Shown here in pieces: positions 24,427 through 33,615 of a stretch of 64,000 nt of DNA. Position 1 is the stretch's first letter. Each line of letters begins with the position of its first letter. Source of the DNA: Candidatus Gastranaerophilales bacterium. Lineage in GTDB: Bacteria > Cyanobacteriota > Vampirovibrionia > Gastranaerophilales > Gastranaerophilaceae. A model generated the notes under the pieces. It had not been told where the DNA came from. It did no database searches and saw nothing but the letters and a program-made list of their open reading frames with translations. The translations under genes and the position numbers were made by a program. The stretch is taken from NCBI GenBank assembly GCA_944325835.1, contig CALVBO010000005.1:62001-126000 (forward strand), read 5' to 3'.

Positions 24427-25129
24427 TTTTTGCATCGACTTCTTTTCTGGAATTAAGGCTTTGCGCAAGACTATTTGCAAGTTCGCAGGCTGTGTTTGCT
24501 GTGTAGAATTTCCCGCTTGTCACGAGCGCCGCGCATTCCAGCTGTGCCAGATCGTCTTCGTTTTCTACATTGAACGCAATTACATCAATAAGAATATCGC
24601 GTCTTGTCCGGATAAGTTCCATTGCGAATTTACACGGGCTTTCGTCACAGTTTTCACCGCCGTCTGTCAGAAGAATTATGTGCTTTTTCCCGCTAAACCC
24701 CGCAAAATCATAACGTATTGCCTGCTTGAGCGAATATGTAATCGGAGTCATTCCGTTAGGGCTTACACTGTCAAGCGAGGACATGATATTTCCTGCATTG
24801 TTCGGACAAATGGGATTCATACACTTTGACGCTCTGCACGCATCCATACTCGTAAAACCGTTTCTATGCCCGTAAACCCTTAAACCGATTTGCGTTTGCG
24901 GCGGAATAGTGCGTAAAAGATTCTTGAGTGTCCTAATCATAAGCACGCACTTTGGCTCGTCTTCAAGGTATTCATTCATGCTGTTTGAAAAGTCCAGAAT
25001 AAAAAGGATTTTTTCATCAGGCGCACTTTGAAGCCTGTAATTGTCCTTGTTGTAAACCCCGTAACCGTCAGCCCAAACCCTGCTGCCGGAAAGAATGATT
25101 ATACCTAATACTAATAAAAACCTCTTCAT
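24410..25129 (-). CDS. Secreted von Willebrand factor A-domain protein
   Basis: A 239-residue protein with a signal peptide (residues 1-20, ending VWADG). The VWA domain from about 37 has the MIDAS motif DFSNS (DxSxS) and later TPITYS and LTDGGENCD, so it should bind a divalent metal and take part in protein-protein contact in the periplasm or on the surface. Six or more cysteines (CRASKCMNPIC, CDESPC) suggest disulfides. It is convergent with the PLD gene (17-base overlap). No Shine-Dalgarno precedes the ATG. Confidence 0.85.
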   Translation of the reverse strand: MKRFLLVLGIIILSGSRVWADGYGVYNKDNYRLQSAPDEKILFILDFSNSMNEYLEDEPKCVLMIRTLKNLLRTIPPQTQIGLRVYGHRNGFTSMDACRASKCMNPICPNNAGNIMSSLDSVSPNGMTPITYSLKQAIRYDFAGFSGKKHIILLTDGGENCDESPCKFAMELIRTRRDILIDVIAFNVENEDDLAQLECAALVTSGKFYTANTACELANSLAQSLNSRKEVDAKIIPSP

Positions 25130-25237
25130 AAGAAAATTTTAAGCAGAATTTTTAAAATTTTCATTGCCTGTTCGGGTAAACTCTTTCTTGCATTTTACTT
25201 CCTCTTGCCTTACAATTAGTGAGGAAAGAGGAAGATT

Positions 25238-26464
25238 ATGCAGCCGAAAGAATTGATTAAAAAAGCAGAAAAAGATTTACACGAAGTTTTTGAAAAATTT
25301 GATGATATAAGAGATTTTAATCAGGAAAAAGTTTTACGCGCGTTTGTCGACAACAAAGTAGCACCGGAACATTTTTACACGGTTTCGGGCTACGGGCATG
25401 ATGATATCGGACGTGAAGTTTTAGATAACGTTTTTGCGCAGGTATTTAAGGCTGAAAAGGCCCTTGCGCGTATTCATTTTGTATCAGGAACCCATACTCT
25501 TGCCTGCGCACTTTTCGGGAACCTGCGTTACGGTGATAAGCTGGTTTCTGTTGCGGGCGCGCCTTATGATACAATGCAGGAGGTTATCGGCTGCGTTGAA
25601 CCAAAACGCGAATCCTTAATCGGTCACGGCGTTTTATATGAAGAAATCCCGCTGATTAACGATATGGATGTTGATTTAGAGGCGCTTGAAAAGACAATTG
25701 ATGAAACTGTTACAATGGTTTTAATCCAGCGTTCACGCGGTTATTCACTTAGAAAATCCCTTTCAATTGATACAATCGAAAAGATTTGTAAAATAGTGAA
25801 ATCCAAAAATCCTGATACAATTTGCTTTGTTGATAACTGCTACGGCGAATTTGTTGAAGAAAAAGAACCGCTCGAAGTCGGTGCGGATTTGATAGCTGGG
25901 TCTTTGATAAAAAATCCGGGCGGCGGAATTGTCGAAGCCGGCGGCTACATAGCCGGAAAAGAAAAATATGTTGAACAGGCCGCAATGCGCCTTACCGCGC
26001 CGGGGATAGCAGGAGAGGGCGGGGCAATGTTTAACCAGCACCGGTTAATCTTTCAGGGGCTTTTTATGGCGCCTTCCATTGTGTCGGAAGCTGTTAAAGG
26101 CGCTGTACTTGCCGCGAAGATTTTTGAAGAAATCGGTTACGTTTCTACCCCAAAATTTGATGAAAAACGTACTGATATTATCCAGACAATAGCTTTTGGC
26201 GCACCGGAACCGTTAGAGAACTTCTGCAAAACTATTCAGGAACTTTCTCCGGTAAATTCGTATGTGACGCCGATTCCGGATGATGTTCCGGGGTATGAAG
26301 ACAAAATTATTATGGCAGGCGGAACCTTTATTGAAGGTTCAACGATTGAACTTTCGGCTGACGGCCCGCTGCGTGCGCCTTATGCCGTTTATATGCAGGG
26401 CGGTTTAAACTATGCGCACGTTAAAATTGTGCTTGAAAATATTTTAAAAAAATCGCATTGTTAA
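25238..26464 (+). CDS. PLP-dependent lyase of the methionine gamma-lyase / aluminium-resistance family
   Basis: A 408-residue fold-type I PLP protein. HFVSGTHTLACALFG and APYDTMQEVIG fit the family often annotated as aluminium resistance protein or methionine gamma-lyase family (YnbB-like). The PLP lysine lies in ADLIAGSLIKNPGGGIVE, after the conserved FVDNCYGEF aspartate. The true substrate is not settled for this family; a cystathionine or methionine C-S lyase role is an inference. A clear Shine-Dalgarno (AGAGGAAG) precedes the ATG. It appears to be a single-gene unit. Confidence 0.88.
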   Translation: MQPKELIKKAEKDLHEVFEKFDDIRDFNQEKVLRAFVDNKVAPEHFYTVSGYGHDDIGREVLDNVFAQVFKAEKALARIHFVSGTHTLACALFGNLRYGDKLVSVAGAPYDTMQEVIGCVEPKRESLIGHGVLYEEIPLINDMDVDLEALEKTIDETVTMVLIQRSRGYSLRKSLSIDTIEKICKIVKSKNPDTICFVDNCYGEFVEEKEPLEVGADLIAGSLIKNPGGGIVEAGGYIAGKEKYVEQAAMRLTAPGIAGEGGAMFNQHRLIFQGLFMAPSIVSEAVKGAVLAAKIFEEIGYVSTPKFDEKRTDIIQTIAFGAPEPLENFCKTIQELSPVNSYVTPIPDDVPGYEDKIIMAGGTFIEGSTIELSADGPLRAPYAVYMQGGLNYAHVKIVLENILKKSHC

Positions 26465-26556
26465 CATTTATAAACTTTTTGCCACTGGTTAGCCGGCTGG
26501 TTTAAAATATTTGTAAACTCGTATTTTAATTAATTGTTTAAATAAGGAGATTACAA

Positions 26557-26964
26557 ATGAAATCAACATTCGCAAAATTAGCATTATCATTCACCCTTTG
26601 TGCAATGTGTACCGGAGTTGCAATGGCAGACGGTTCAGCTTTTACCCCGTTGAATTTTGATGATACAGCATACGGCGGTTCAGGTTCTGCAGCAACAACT
26701 ACTCAAACAACAACAATTAACAGTGCGGCTGCTGAAGCTGCAGGCAACGAAAGCATGCAAAGCGCAATCTTGAAGCTTGATAACGCACAGGTTGAAGTCA
26801 GAAATGAATTATTGAATGCAAAAACCCAATTTGCAGACGTAGATGCTCAATATACATCAATCAAGGCTCAACGTAAGGCTTTAAAATCACAAATTAAATC
26901 TATTGAAAGACGTATTAACCAGATAGATAAAGCAAAAGAAAAAATCAGAAAGAATATGGTATAG
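26557..26964 (+). CDS. Secreted small coiled-coil protein of unknown function
   Basis: A 135-residue protein with a good signal peptide (residues 1-25, ending VAMADG), a Thr/Ala/Ser-rich linker (about 45-65) and a C-terminal charged coiled coil (about 68-133; LKSQIKSIERRINQIDKAK). I do not recognise a family. AAGGAG precedes the ATG. The stop codon is followed immediately by the dispersed CGTCAGCCGG element and then a terminator, so it forms a single-gene transcript of an abundant periplasmic or envelope protein type. Confidence 0.75.
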   Translation: MKSTFAKLALSFTLCAMCTGVAMADGSAFTPLNFDDTAYGGSGSAATTTQTTTINSAAAEAAGNESMQSAILKLDNAQVEVRNELLNAKTQFADVDAQYTSIKAQRKALKSQIKSIERRINQIDKAKEKIRKNMV

Positions 26965-27026
26965 CGTCAGCCGGTGTCGGCTTGCGCTTTGAGCAGGATA
27001 AGCAGGCAACGGAGAACTGCTTTATT
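26965..27026 (+). repeat. Dispersed stop-adjacent hairpin element (copy with AACTGCTTTATT end)
   Basis: Starts directly after the stop with CGTCAGCCGGTG (palindrome GCCG-GTGT-CGGC) and ends with AAGCAGGCAACGG followed by AGAACTGCTTTATT (27000-27026). That 27-base end recurs with one mismatch at 57827-57853, and its last 17 bases recur at 34757-34773. Intergenic, GC-rich and unlike the surrounding sequence. Confidence 0.7.
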
Positions 27027-27056
27027 AAAAACTTTTCGACATAGACAAATATAAGT

Positions 27057-27086
27057 CGCCCGAGGGTCATCCCCGGGCGTTTTTTT
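27057..27086 (+). terminator. Intrinsic terminator
   Basis: CGCCCGAGGG / CCCCGGGCG stem-loop followed by seven T, ending the secreted coiled-coil protein transcript. Confidence 0.85.
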
Positions 27087-27095
27087 ATGGGATGT

Positions 27096-28127
27096 TTATC
27101 GTTTAACACAGCGGACGTAGTTCTCAGTAGGCTTGTTATCAGAACCCCGTCCTCCGTAGCTCGCATTGACATACCATGCCCTCTCTGAGTTGTAGACTGA
27201 TCCTGACCAAAAACGAGCGGAAGCTGTTAAGTTTATAATATTCTGGTTAATTAGCATAGCAGAAAGTTCGTCGATGTTTGGTATACGCGTTTCACTATCT
27301 GCGTCAGTACACATTTTTGCTGCATCATACCATGATGCAGTACCGGCGTTATTTGCTGATGACGGCATTGGTGCTACAACAATGGAGTCCGTAGAATTGA
27401 ATACTGTCATAATGCCGATATCTTTACCTACGGTATTGGGTCCTTTGTTACCGTTTAAATCGTAAATAAAGTTAACGCACATATTTGATTGCGGAAATCC
27501 AAAAACATTATCATATATGGTTAGTGTTTCTTGAGTCAGATATTCCGTACGGCAAGATTGATTGTAAAAAGCAATAATACTTTCTCCGTTTTGAGTTTCA
27601 AAAGCCGCTGCCTTAGTGTCTATAGTAGAGTATGAGAGTCCATAATAAATAACACTCCTGAACGAAGAACTTAATTCGTATAAAGTAGAAGGCATCTCTA
27701 TCTGCGACCCGGCCATGTTTGTGAATGATGTGACTATCCCGCAGTCTTCTAAATGTTCATTGTCACAGATGTTATTAATTTTTAAAACTTTAGCAAGTCC
27801 AGAAGTTATAAATGTTTCAGTTGCAGTGTCAACAGCATCTCCAGCGCCGGAGGAACTCTCTTCCTTTAGGGTTCCATAGCCGTTAAGTGCCGGCATGAGC
27901 GCTATTGCCTGTGACATACGGGCGTAAAGCGCTTTTCGCTGCGTGTTCCACGTACGTTCGTTGATGTTGCCTGTCAAACTCGGCAGCGTAATCGCGGCGA
28001 CTACGCCAATAATCGTCAATGACAGTAATATTTCTGCCATGGTGAACGCTGACCGTAAGCCGACCAGCCTATTATGGAACCGGCTCAGCCGGGCTACCTT
28101 AGTAAAGGCATCAAAATTTTGTTTCAT
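27096..28127 (-). CDS. Type IV pilin-like protein (prepilin N-terminus, DUF1566/lectin-like C-terminus)
   Basis: A 343-residue protein with a long leader (about 30 residues) before the prepilin peptidase site SA|FTMAEILLSLTIIGVV and a hydrophobic helix. The first mature 45 residues are nearly identical to the pseudopilins at 44.7 and 49.0 kb. The C-terminal part (RIPNIDELSAM, FWSGSVYNSERAWYVN, YVRCVKR) resembles DUF1566/C-type-lectin-like domains. The leader segment RLSRFHNRLVGLRS is encoded by a CCGGCTGAGCCGG repeat also found at 49.07 kb. The ATG at 28127 has an AAGGATGG ribosome site. There is no G-tract here, so this copy should be constitutively readable. Divergent from the XRE regulator. 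Confidence 0.85.
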   Translation of the reverse strand: MKQNFDAFTKVARLSRFHNRLVGLRSAFTMAEILLSLTIIGVVAAITLPSLTGNINERTWNTQRKALYARMSQAIALMPALNGYGTLKEESSSGAGDAVDTATETFITSGLAKVLKINNICDNEHLEDCGIVTSFTNMAGSQIEMPSTLYELSSSFRSVIYYGLSYSTIDTKAAAFETQNGESIIAFYNQSCRTEYLTQETLTIYDNVFGFPQSNMCVNFIYDLNGNKGPNTVGKDIGIMTVFNSTDSIVVAPMPSSANNAGTASWYDAAKMCTDADSETRIPNIDELSAMLINQNIINLTASARFWSGSVYNSERAWYVNASYGGRGSDNKPTENYVRCVKR

Positions 28128-28289
28128 ATTTCCATCCTTTCTCTGCATAATTTGAATACTTTTTAAAAAATAGTGTTGTATTCTGTATATTTATTATGCA
28201 CGATATGCATATTTTTGTCAATATATATGAAAATCAGATTGTTTAATTTTATTTAAAGTATCGTTTATCTTGTATATGTAGGGGGTGTA

Positions 28290-28607
28290 ATGAACGATAC
28301 AAAAAAATATCTCGGGGCACGCATTCAGGAAATCCGCAGACAAAAAAGTTTGACTCAGGCTGAACTCGCTGAAATGCTTGATATTGATGCAAAACATATG
28401 AGTAAAATTGAATGCGGAAGGTGTTATCCTTCTTTTGAGTTATTGGATAAAATTGCTGATAAATTAGGTATTCCCGTAGGTGATTTCTTTATTGTAGAAC
28501 ATCTGCATAATAGGGAGGAGTTAGTTGCCCAACTTGCACAAAAATTAAAGGAATTACCTAATGAAAAATTTTGGATGCTTTATAAAATTTTAAAAGAAAT
28601 TATCTAG
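28290..28607 (+). CDS. XRE-family helix-turn-helix transcriptional regulator
   Basis: A 105-residue protein. Residues about 8-62 form a Cro/CI-type HTH: LGARIQEIRRQKSLTQAELA, MLDIDAKHMSKIECGRCYPS, then LDKIADKLGIPVGDFF. The rest is a short helical tail. It has a GGGGG ribosome site and sits divergently from the pseudopilin gene at 27096-28127; the 160-base gap contains AT-rich inverted sequences (for example around 28195-28212), so it may control the pseudopilin or itself. That link is inferred from position only. Confidence 0.9.
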   Translation: MNDTKKYLGARIQEIRRQKSLTQAELAEMLDIDAKHMSKIECGRCYPSFELLDKIADKLGIPVGDFFIVEHLHNREELVAQLAQKLKELPNEKFWMLYKILKEII

Positions 28608-28636
28608 TAAAAAAGCCCCGATTTCCGGGGCTTTTC
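28608..28636. terminator. Bidirectional terminator, XRE gene / rpsI
   Basis: AAAAAGCCCCG / CGGGGCTTTT stem-loop with A and T runs, shared by the plus-strand regulator and the ribosomal operon on the minus strand. Confidence 0.9.
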
Positions 28637-28642
28637 GTAATA

Positions 28643-29038
28643 TTAACGTTTTGAGAATTGGAATCTCTTACGAGCTCTTTTTCTACCGTATTTTTTACGT
28701 TCTTTAACTCTAGGGTCACGGGTTAATAGACCTTCAAGTCTTAAAACGTTTTTGTATTCTTCGTTAACTTTGAGCAATGCTCTTGCAATACCGTGACGGA
28801 TTGCGCCGGCTTGCGATACAACACCGCCGCCTACTGCTTTTGCTCTTACGTCATATTGTTCTTTTGTTTCTGTTAACACCAACGGACGGTTGATTAACAA
28901 TTCGATTGAAGGACGGTTGCCGATATAATCACTTAACTTTTTACCGTTAATGAAAATTCTGCCTGAACCTTTAACCAATTTTACAACTGCAACAGAGGTT
29001 TTTCTGCGGCCTGTAGCTATAATTTCAGTATTTGCCAT
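28643..29038 (-). CDS. rpsI: 30S ribosomal protein S9
   Basis: A 131-residue protein with GRRKTSVAVVKLVKGSG at the N-terminus, GGGVVSQAGAIRHGIARAL in the middle and the basic tail KERKKYGRKRARKRFQFSKR reaching to the terminal arginine that contacts P-site tRNA. Last gene of the ribosomal block; it follows rplM with a one-base overlap. Confidence 0.98.
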   Translation of the reverse strand: MANTEIIATGRRKTSVAVVKLVKGSGRIFINGKKLSDYIGNRPSIELLINRPLVLTETKEQYDVRAKAVGGGVVSQAGAIRHGIARALLKVNEEYKNVLRLEGLLTRDPRVKERKKYGRKRARKRFQFSKR

Positions 29039-29475
29039 TATTTAGCCTCCTTTTCCAATTTGATTGGTTTTTGTGCTGCGTGAGGGTGTTCGCTGCCGGT
29101 ATACACTTTTAATTTGGTGAATTGTTGTGCACCCAATGTGTTATGCTGCAACATACCTTTTACAGCTTTTTCGATAGCTAATCTGCCGTCTTTTTCTTGT
29201 AATTCTTTGAAGCTTGCGCTCTTTAAGCCACCCGGATATTTTGTGTGGTGGTAGTAAATTTTATCTGTTTCTTTATTACCTGTTACACGAACTTTGTCTG
29301 CATTGATAACGATTACAAAATCGCCGGTATCAACATTTGGTGTGTATTCAGGTTTATTTTTACCTCTAAGAATGTCGGCAATTCTAACTGCTAATCTGCC
29401 GAGAATTTCGTCCTCAGCATCAATCAGATACCATTTTCTTTCTACTTCAAGAGGTTTTGCTGAATATGTCTTCAT
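29038..29475 (-). CDS. rplM: 50S ribosomal protein L13
   Basis: A 145-residue protein, full length. [36 protein letters not shown], and the late motif [16 protein letters not shown] are diagnostic. It follows truA by 52 bases and is coupled to rpsI (stop and start share a base), the usual L13-S9 pair. Confidence 0.98.
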   Translation of the reverse strand: MKTYSAKPLEVERKWYLIDAEDEILGRLAVRIADILRGKNKPEYTPNVDTGDFVIVINADKVRVTGNKETDKIYYHHTKYPGGLKSASFKELQEKDGRLAIEKAVKGMLQHNTLGAQQFTKLKVYTGSEHPHAAQKPIKLEKEAK

Positions 29476-29527
29476 GCTTTATTCTCCGTATTTTCCCGGA
29501 TGCGCGGATATTATCCGTCATCGGGCT

Positions 29528-30307
29528 TTAGTATTCTACTTTCATAAGTGTCAGACCGTAAGGACTGACTGTGCGGCCGGCTGTTGTCCGGTCACGGGAT
29601 TCCAGAACTCTTTGCATGTGCTCAGGTTCCAGATTGTGCCCTTCTATTTGGAGAAGGGTTCCGACTATTGTCCTCACCATATTGTAGAGGAATCTATTCC
29701 CCTCAATATCAATAAGAACGTGATCGCCTTGTTTTTCAACTCTGGCATCGTATATAAAACAAATCTTGCTTGGGTTGAGCGTTCCGGCACTTTTGAAAGC
29801 TGAGAAATCATGTTCGCCTTTTAAATAATCCAATGACTTTTGCATTCGCTCAAGGTTTAATGGATATTTAATCAGCATCAAATCACCGTCAAAAGCGTTT
29901 TTATATTTCCGGTTAACAAACTCAAATCTGTAAAAACGCTTTTTCGCTGATTTTTGTGCATGAAAAGTTTTATCAACTTCCGTAAAGTTGCTGATAGAAA
30001 TGTCAGAAGGAAGGATTTCGTTCATTGAATACACGAACTTTGAAGCAACAATCGTTCTGTCTGTATCAAAGTGAACGACCTGACCTTTTGAATTAACACC
30101 TCTGTCAGTTCTTCCGGAAAAGACTGTTTTTATCGGTCTTTTGTTTCGTTTTTCGGGGTTGCCCCCGATTATCAATGTGCTTAGCGCTTTTTCTAATTCT
30201 CCCTGAATTGTCGGGGCCTCAATTTCTTCTCCGTTTTCGAATTGAATCTGGCTTCCCGCGTAATTCTTGCCTATGTATTGAATTTCAAAAGCGTATCGTT
30301 TTGGCAT
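29528..30307 (-). CDS. truA: tRNA pseudouridine(38-40) synthase
   Basis: A 259-residue enzyme that isomerises uridines 38-40 of the tRNA anticodon arm. The catalytic aspartate lies in FSGRTDRGVNSKGQVVHF, and FLYNMVRTIVGTLLQIE near the C-terminus is typical. It sits between rplQ (1-base gap) and rplM, the cyanobacterial-type arrangement. Confidence 0.97.
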   Translation of the reverse strand: MPKRYAFEIQYIGKNYAGSQIQFENGEEIEAPTIQGELEKALSTLIIGGNPEKRNKRPIKTVFSGRTDRGVNSKGQVVHFDTDRTIVASKFVYSMNEILPSDISISNFTEVDKTFHAQKSAKKRFYRFEFVNRKYKNAFDGDLMLIKYPLNLERMQKSLDYLKGEHDFSAFKSAGTLNPSKICFIYDARVEKQGDHVLIDIEGNRFLYNMVRTIVGTLLQIEGHNLEPEHMQRVLESRDRTTAGRTVSPYGLTLMKVEY

Positions 30308-30308
30308 A

Positions 30309-30731
30309 CTAAACCAGTTGGATTAGTGCCATTTCAGAAGCGTCGCCGCGTCTTGGCGGTAATCTGAAAATTCTTGTGTAACCGCCTTGTCTTGATGAAT
30401 ATTGTTTGCCTATATTGGTGAACAATTTTCTCAAAACTGTTTGCGGTGCGGATTTTTCATCTTTTACTTCTGAAATTTCGCCTGTTTCAAGGTTGATGTA
30501 GCTTCCGATTTCTTTATCGTAAACATATCTCAACGCTTGACGGCGGCTGCTTAAATCGCCTTTTTTTGCAAGGGTGATAATTTGTTCTGCGTATGGTTTC
30601 AAAGCTTTTGCTCTTGCCATAGTTGTTATAATTTCACCGTGCACAAAAAGTTCAGTCGCTAAAGAACGGAGCAAGGCTTTTCTTTGGTCTTGCGCTTTCC
30701 CCAGCGTATGTTTTTTAGTTTGGTGTCTCAT
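30309..30731 (-). CDS. rplQ: 50S ribosomal protein L17
   Basis: A 140-residue protein starting MRHQTKKHTLGKAQDQRKAL, the conserved L17 N-terminus, with RAKALKPYAEQIITLAKKGD in the middle. Compared with the usual 115-120 residues it carries an insertion of about 20 residues (GSYINLETGEISEVKDEKSA, about 88-107) before the conserved C-terminus GGYTRIFRLPPRRGD. Confidence 0.97.
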   Translation of the reverse strand: MRHQTKKHTLGKAQDQRKALLRSLATELFVHGEIITTMARAKALKPYAEQIITLAKKGDLSSRRQALRYVYDKEIGSYINLETGEISEVKDEKSAPQTVLRKLFTNIGKQYSSRQGGYTRIFRLPPRRGDASEMALIQLV

Positions 30732-30795
30732 TTTTATATTCCTTATTGTTTAATTAGTTATAATTATTTGTTCGTTCCTAAGGCTTAGCTTACGC

Positions 30796-31767
30796 TTATC
30801 CTATTTCTTCTTCAACTTCAGGGTTTGGAGCGAGGTCTAAACCGAAGTGGTGAAGTCTTTCGATTACTTCGTCAGAGGATTTCTTACCGAAGTTTTTAAT
30901 GTTCAACAGATCGTGTTCTGATTTCTTCAACAATTCAGCCATTGAGTTGATGCTTGCTCTTTTCAAACAGTTGTAAGCTCTTACTGATAATTCCAATTCT
31001 TCAATTGTCATTGTAGGAGCGTTTTCTGTTGTTTCTGAAACAACTTCATCTTCAACGATTGCGGAAGAAAGTGTTGACTGACCTGAAATTGATGCGATTT
31101 GAACAAATTTTTCAATCAATAAGTTTGCAGCCTGACTTAAAGCTGTTGAAACTTCGATTGAGCCGTTTGACCAAATTTCAAGAGTCAATTTATCAAAGTC
31201 AATCATATCACCGACACGGGTATTTTCTACGTTGTAGCTTACGCGTTTGATTGGCATGAATGTTGCGTCAATCGGTAATACATCGATAGAGATGCCTCTT
31301 GATTCTTTTGAAACATCATTAGCAACATAGCCTTTGCCGGTTTCAATTGTTATATCTGCGTGGAAGCTGCCGCCTTCTGCAATTGTACAAATTAACCAGT
31401 CAGGGTTAACAACTTTAACGCCTGCCGGTAATTGGATGTCGCTTGCAAGAACTGCGCCTGCTCTATCCACATCTATTCTTAAATGTTGAGTTTCTTTAGA
31501 ATCCGTTTTAACTACCAGACCTTTGAGGTTTAGCATTACGTCGATAACGTCTTCCTGAACACCTGGGATTGATGTATATTCATGTGTAATACCTTCAATT
31601 CTTACAGAGGTAACTGCTGTTCCTTCTAAACTAGACAACAAAACACGTCTTAAAGAATTACCGATTGTTGTACCGAAACCCTTTTCTAACGGTTCGATTA
31701 CGAATTTACCGTATTGTGAACCATCTGAGCTTGTTGTTGTGTTTACACATTTAATTTTTAATTCCAT
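30796..31767 (-). CDS. rpoA: RNA polymerase alpha subunit
   Basis: A 323-residue protein. The N-terminal dimerisation/assembly domain has EPLEKGFGTTIGNSLRRVLL, a Ser/Glu-rich linker follows (about 230-250), and the C-terminal domain contains LELSVRAYNCLKRASINSMA and LLNIKNFGKKSSDEVIERL, which contact UP elements and activators. Located between rpsD and rplQ as in most bacteria. Confidence 0.98.
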   Translation of the reverse strand: MELKIKCVNTTTSSDGSQYGKFVIEPLEKGFGTTIGNSLRRVLLSSLEGTAVTSVRIEGITHEYTSIPGVQEDVIDVMLNLKGLVVKTDSKETQHLRIDVDRAGAVLASDIQLPAGVKVVNPDWLICTIAEGGSFHADITIETGKGYVANDVSKESRGISIDVLPIDATFMPIKRVSYNVENTRVGDMIDFDKLTLEIWSNGSIEVSTALSQAANLLIEKFVQIASISGQSTLSSAIVEDEVVSETTENAPTMTIEELELSVRAYNCLKRASINSMAELLKKSEHDLLNIKNFGKKSSDEVIERLHHFGLDLAPNPEVEEEIG

Positions 31768-31777
31768 GTTCTATCTC

Positions 31778-32380
31778 CTATTTTGAATAGTATTCTATAA
31801 CAAGTTGTTCTTTGAAATCAGGGTCCAGTTCTTCTCTTTCAGGCAATCTGTCGAAAGTGATTTTCAAAGCTTCTTTATCAATTGTCATCCACGCCGGAGC
31901 ACAAGCTAAATCAATTGATTCAATTACAGTCTTGATGAATGCTGCACTTCTTGATTTAACGGTGATTACGTCGCCTGCTTTTACAAGGTAAGACGGAATA
32001 TCTACTTTTTTGCCGTTTACGAGTACGTGGCCGTGGTTAACAATTTGTCTTGATTGGCTGCGTGTTACGCCGAAGCCTGCTCTGTAAAGCACGTTATCTA
32101 ATCTTGATTCCAGTAATTGAAGTAATAATGTACCGGTTACGCCTTTTCTTCTTGTAGCTTCGTGGTAGTATTTCGCAAATTGTTTTTCACTTACTAAGTA
32201 TGTTAATCTGATTTTTTGTTTTTCGTTCAAGTGGAGAGCGTATTCAGAAAGTTTTTTTCTGACAGCACCGTGTTGACCGGATGCGGTTTGTCTCATTGAA
32301 GAGGTTAACTTTCTGTTTGATAAGTCTTTTACTCCCCAGTTGCGGAATAATTTATTTTTTGGTCCTGTATATCTTGCCAT
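31778..32380 (-). CDS. rpsD: 30S ribosomal protein S4
   Basis: A 200-residue protein with the S4 RNA-binding domain (LESRLDNVLYRAGFGVTRSQ, RQIVNHGHVLVNGKKVDIPS). The N-terminus lacks the four zinc cysteines found in some bacteria, so it is the zinc-free form. It is followed by rpoA after 10 bases and preceded by a 214-base gap holding a palindromic repeat, a position where S4 autoregulation could act in other bacteria. Confidence 0.98.
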   Translation of the reverse strand: MARYTGPKNKLFRNWGVKDLSNRKLTSSMRQTASGQHGAVRKKLSEYALHLNEKQKIRLTYLVSEKQFAKYYHEATRRKGVTGTLLLQLLESRLDNVLYRAGFGVTRSQSRQIVNHGHVLVNGKKVDIPSYLVKAGDVITVKSRSAAFIKTVIESIDLACAPAWMTIDKEALKITFDRLPEREELDPDFKEQLVIEYYSK

Positions 32381-32475
32381 TTTTTATTTTCTCCTTTTGT
32401 TTGCGGGGCATCTATGGTTTGCTATTTTGGCGTTTAGCAAGCCCCCGCGCTACTTTTATAACTGTTTGTTTCTGA

Positions 32476-32594
32476 CAAATTTGTTCGGTTATACTTAATA
32501 ACCTCCAAATTTGAAATGTCGCTATCGTAGTGTTTCGCGCCCAGCTCGTCACACTTCTGTGTGCCGGCACCGGCGCAACACCGGCTGACGCATC
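32476..32594 (-). repeat. Intercistronic palindromic element (copy 1), rpsK-rpsD gap
   Basis: On the minus strand the element begins GCGTCAGCCGGTG four bases after the rpsK stop, has GC-rich hairpins (CACAC/GTGTG among them), and ends with a palindrome at 32476-32513: CAAATTTG, GA, GGTTAT, TAAGT, ATAACC, GAA, CAAATTTG. The last 41 bases are identical to copy 2 (33616-33737); the rest is diverged but alignable (GTCGCT--CGTA-TGTTTCG). Only two copies are seen in this window. Confidence 0.75.
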
Positions 32595-32981
32595 TTATAC
32601 TCTGCGTTTTTTAGGCGGACGGCATCCGTTGTGAGGGATTGGGGTTACGTCTTTAATAAGAGTAATTTCCAAACCTGCAGCTTGAATTGCACGGATTGCT
32701 GTTTCTCTGCCTGAGCCAGGGCCTTTGATATGAACTTCAACTTTTTTCATACCCTGGTCAATTGATTTTTTAGCAACAGATTCTGCTGCTGACTGAGCGG
32801 CAAACGGAGTACCTTTTCTTGCTCCTTTGAAGCCTGATGCTCCTGCTGTTGCCCAGGCAATAGCATTACCTTGTGTATCTGTAGAAGTTACTATTGTATT
32901 GTTAAAGGTGGATTGAATGTGTACAACACCTTGCAATACATTTTTCTTTTCTTTTTTCTTTGTTTTTTGTGGTCTTGCCAT
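32595..32981 (-). CDS. rpsK: 30S ribosomal protein S11
   Basis: A 128-residue protein with [40 protein letters not shown] and the C-terminal [15 protein letters not shown], all diagnostic of S11, a platform protein of the small subunit. The N-terminus is lysine-rich (KTKKKEKKN). Downstream lies the palindromic element. Confidence 0.98.
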   Translation of the reverse strand: MARPQKTKKKEKKNVLQGVVHIQSTFNNTIVTSTDTQGNAIAWATAGASGFKGARKGTPFAAQSAAESVAKKSIDQGMKKVEVHIKGPGSGRETAIRAIQAAGLEITLIKDVTPIPHNGCRPPKKRRV

Positions 32982-33071
32982 TTCGTTATCCTTTTATTTT
33001 TGTTACTTTTGTTTTTATGTTTTTGCCCTGCGCGTTTCGCTATTGCGAACCGGTCGGGGCGTTATACCGGC

Positions 33072-33443
33072 TTACGCTTTTTTCTTGCCTGCGATAGGGC
33101 CGGTCTTTTTGCCGCGGCGGGTTCTTGCGTTGGTTTTTGTTCTCTGGCCTCTGCAAGGTAAGTTGCGTTTGTGGCGCAGCCCGCGGTATGAACCGATTTC
33201 TTGAAGACGTTTGATGCTCAATGATACTTCACGTCTTAAGTCACCTTCAATATTATATGCTGATAATGCATTTCTTAATAATTTGATATCTTCATCTGTT
33301 AAGTCATCTGTTCTTAAATCAGGTGAAATTTTTGTTTCTTCAAGTATTTTTTTTGCTCTTGTAGGGCCGATGCCGTAGATGTATGTAAGAGCGATTTCCA
33401 TTCTTTTGTTACGAGGTAAATCTACCCCTGCTAGTCTTGCCAT
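33072..33443 (-). CDS. rpsM: 30S ribosomal protein S13
   Basis: A 123-residue protein starting [20 protein letters not shown] with [16 protein letters not shown] and the C-terminal tail [20 protein letters not shown], which contacts tRNAs. The frame is open 16 codons further upstream, but the ATG at 33443 is the conserved start and has an AAGGAG site. Its stop is followed directly by a GCCGG...CCGG hairpin-forming spacer before rpsK. Confidence 0.98.
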   Translation of the reverse strand: MARLAGVDLPRNKRMEIALTYIYGIGPTRAKKILEETKISPDLRTDDLTDEDIKLLRNALSAYNIEGDLRREVSLSIKRLQEIGSYRGLRHKRNLPCRGQRTKTNARTRRGKKTGPIAGKKKA

Positions 33444-33615
33444 TTTAATATTTCTCCTTTTCTTGGCTTTGGTGAAATTAGACTCAGGCATTAAGTCACG
33501 CCCGCATCTGATTTTGCACCCCTGTTGTTAGATTTTTTTGTGTAAGAGGCATAAATACTTCCTCTCCAACCGCTGAACCTCGCGATTTCAGGCTTTGCTA
33601 AATCCTAGCTCCTGG

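Noticed and set aside
28867-33204. Plus-strand frames opposite the ribosomal protein genes
   Set aside because: They mirror conserved minus-strand genes, have no ribosome sites and biased composition (for example Phe/Cys-rich).
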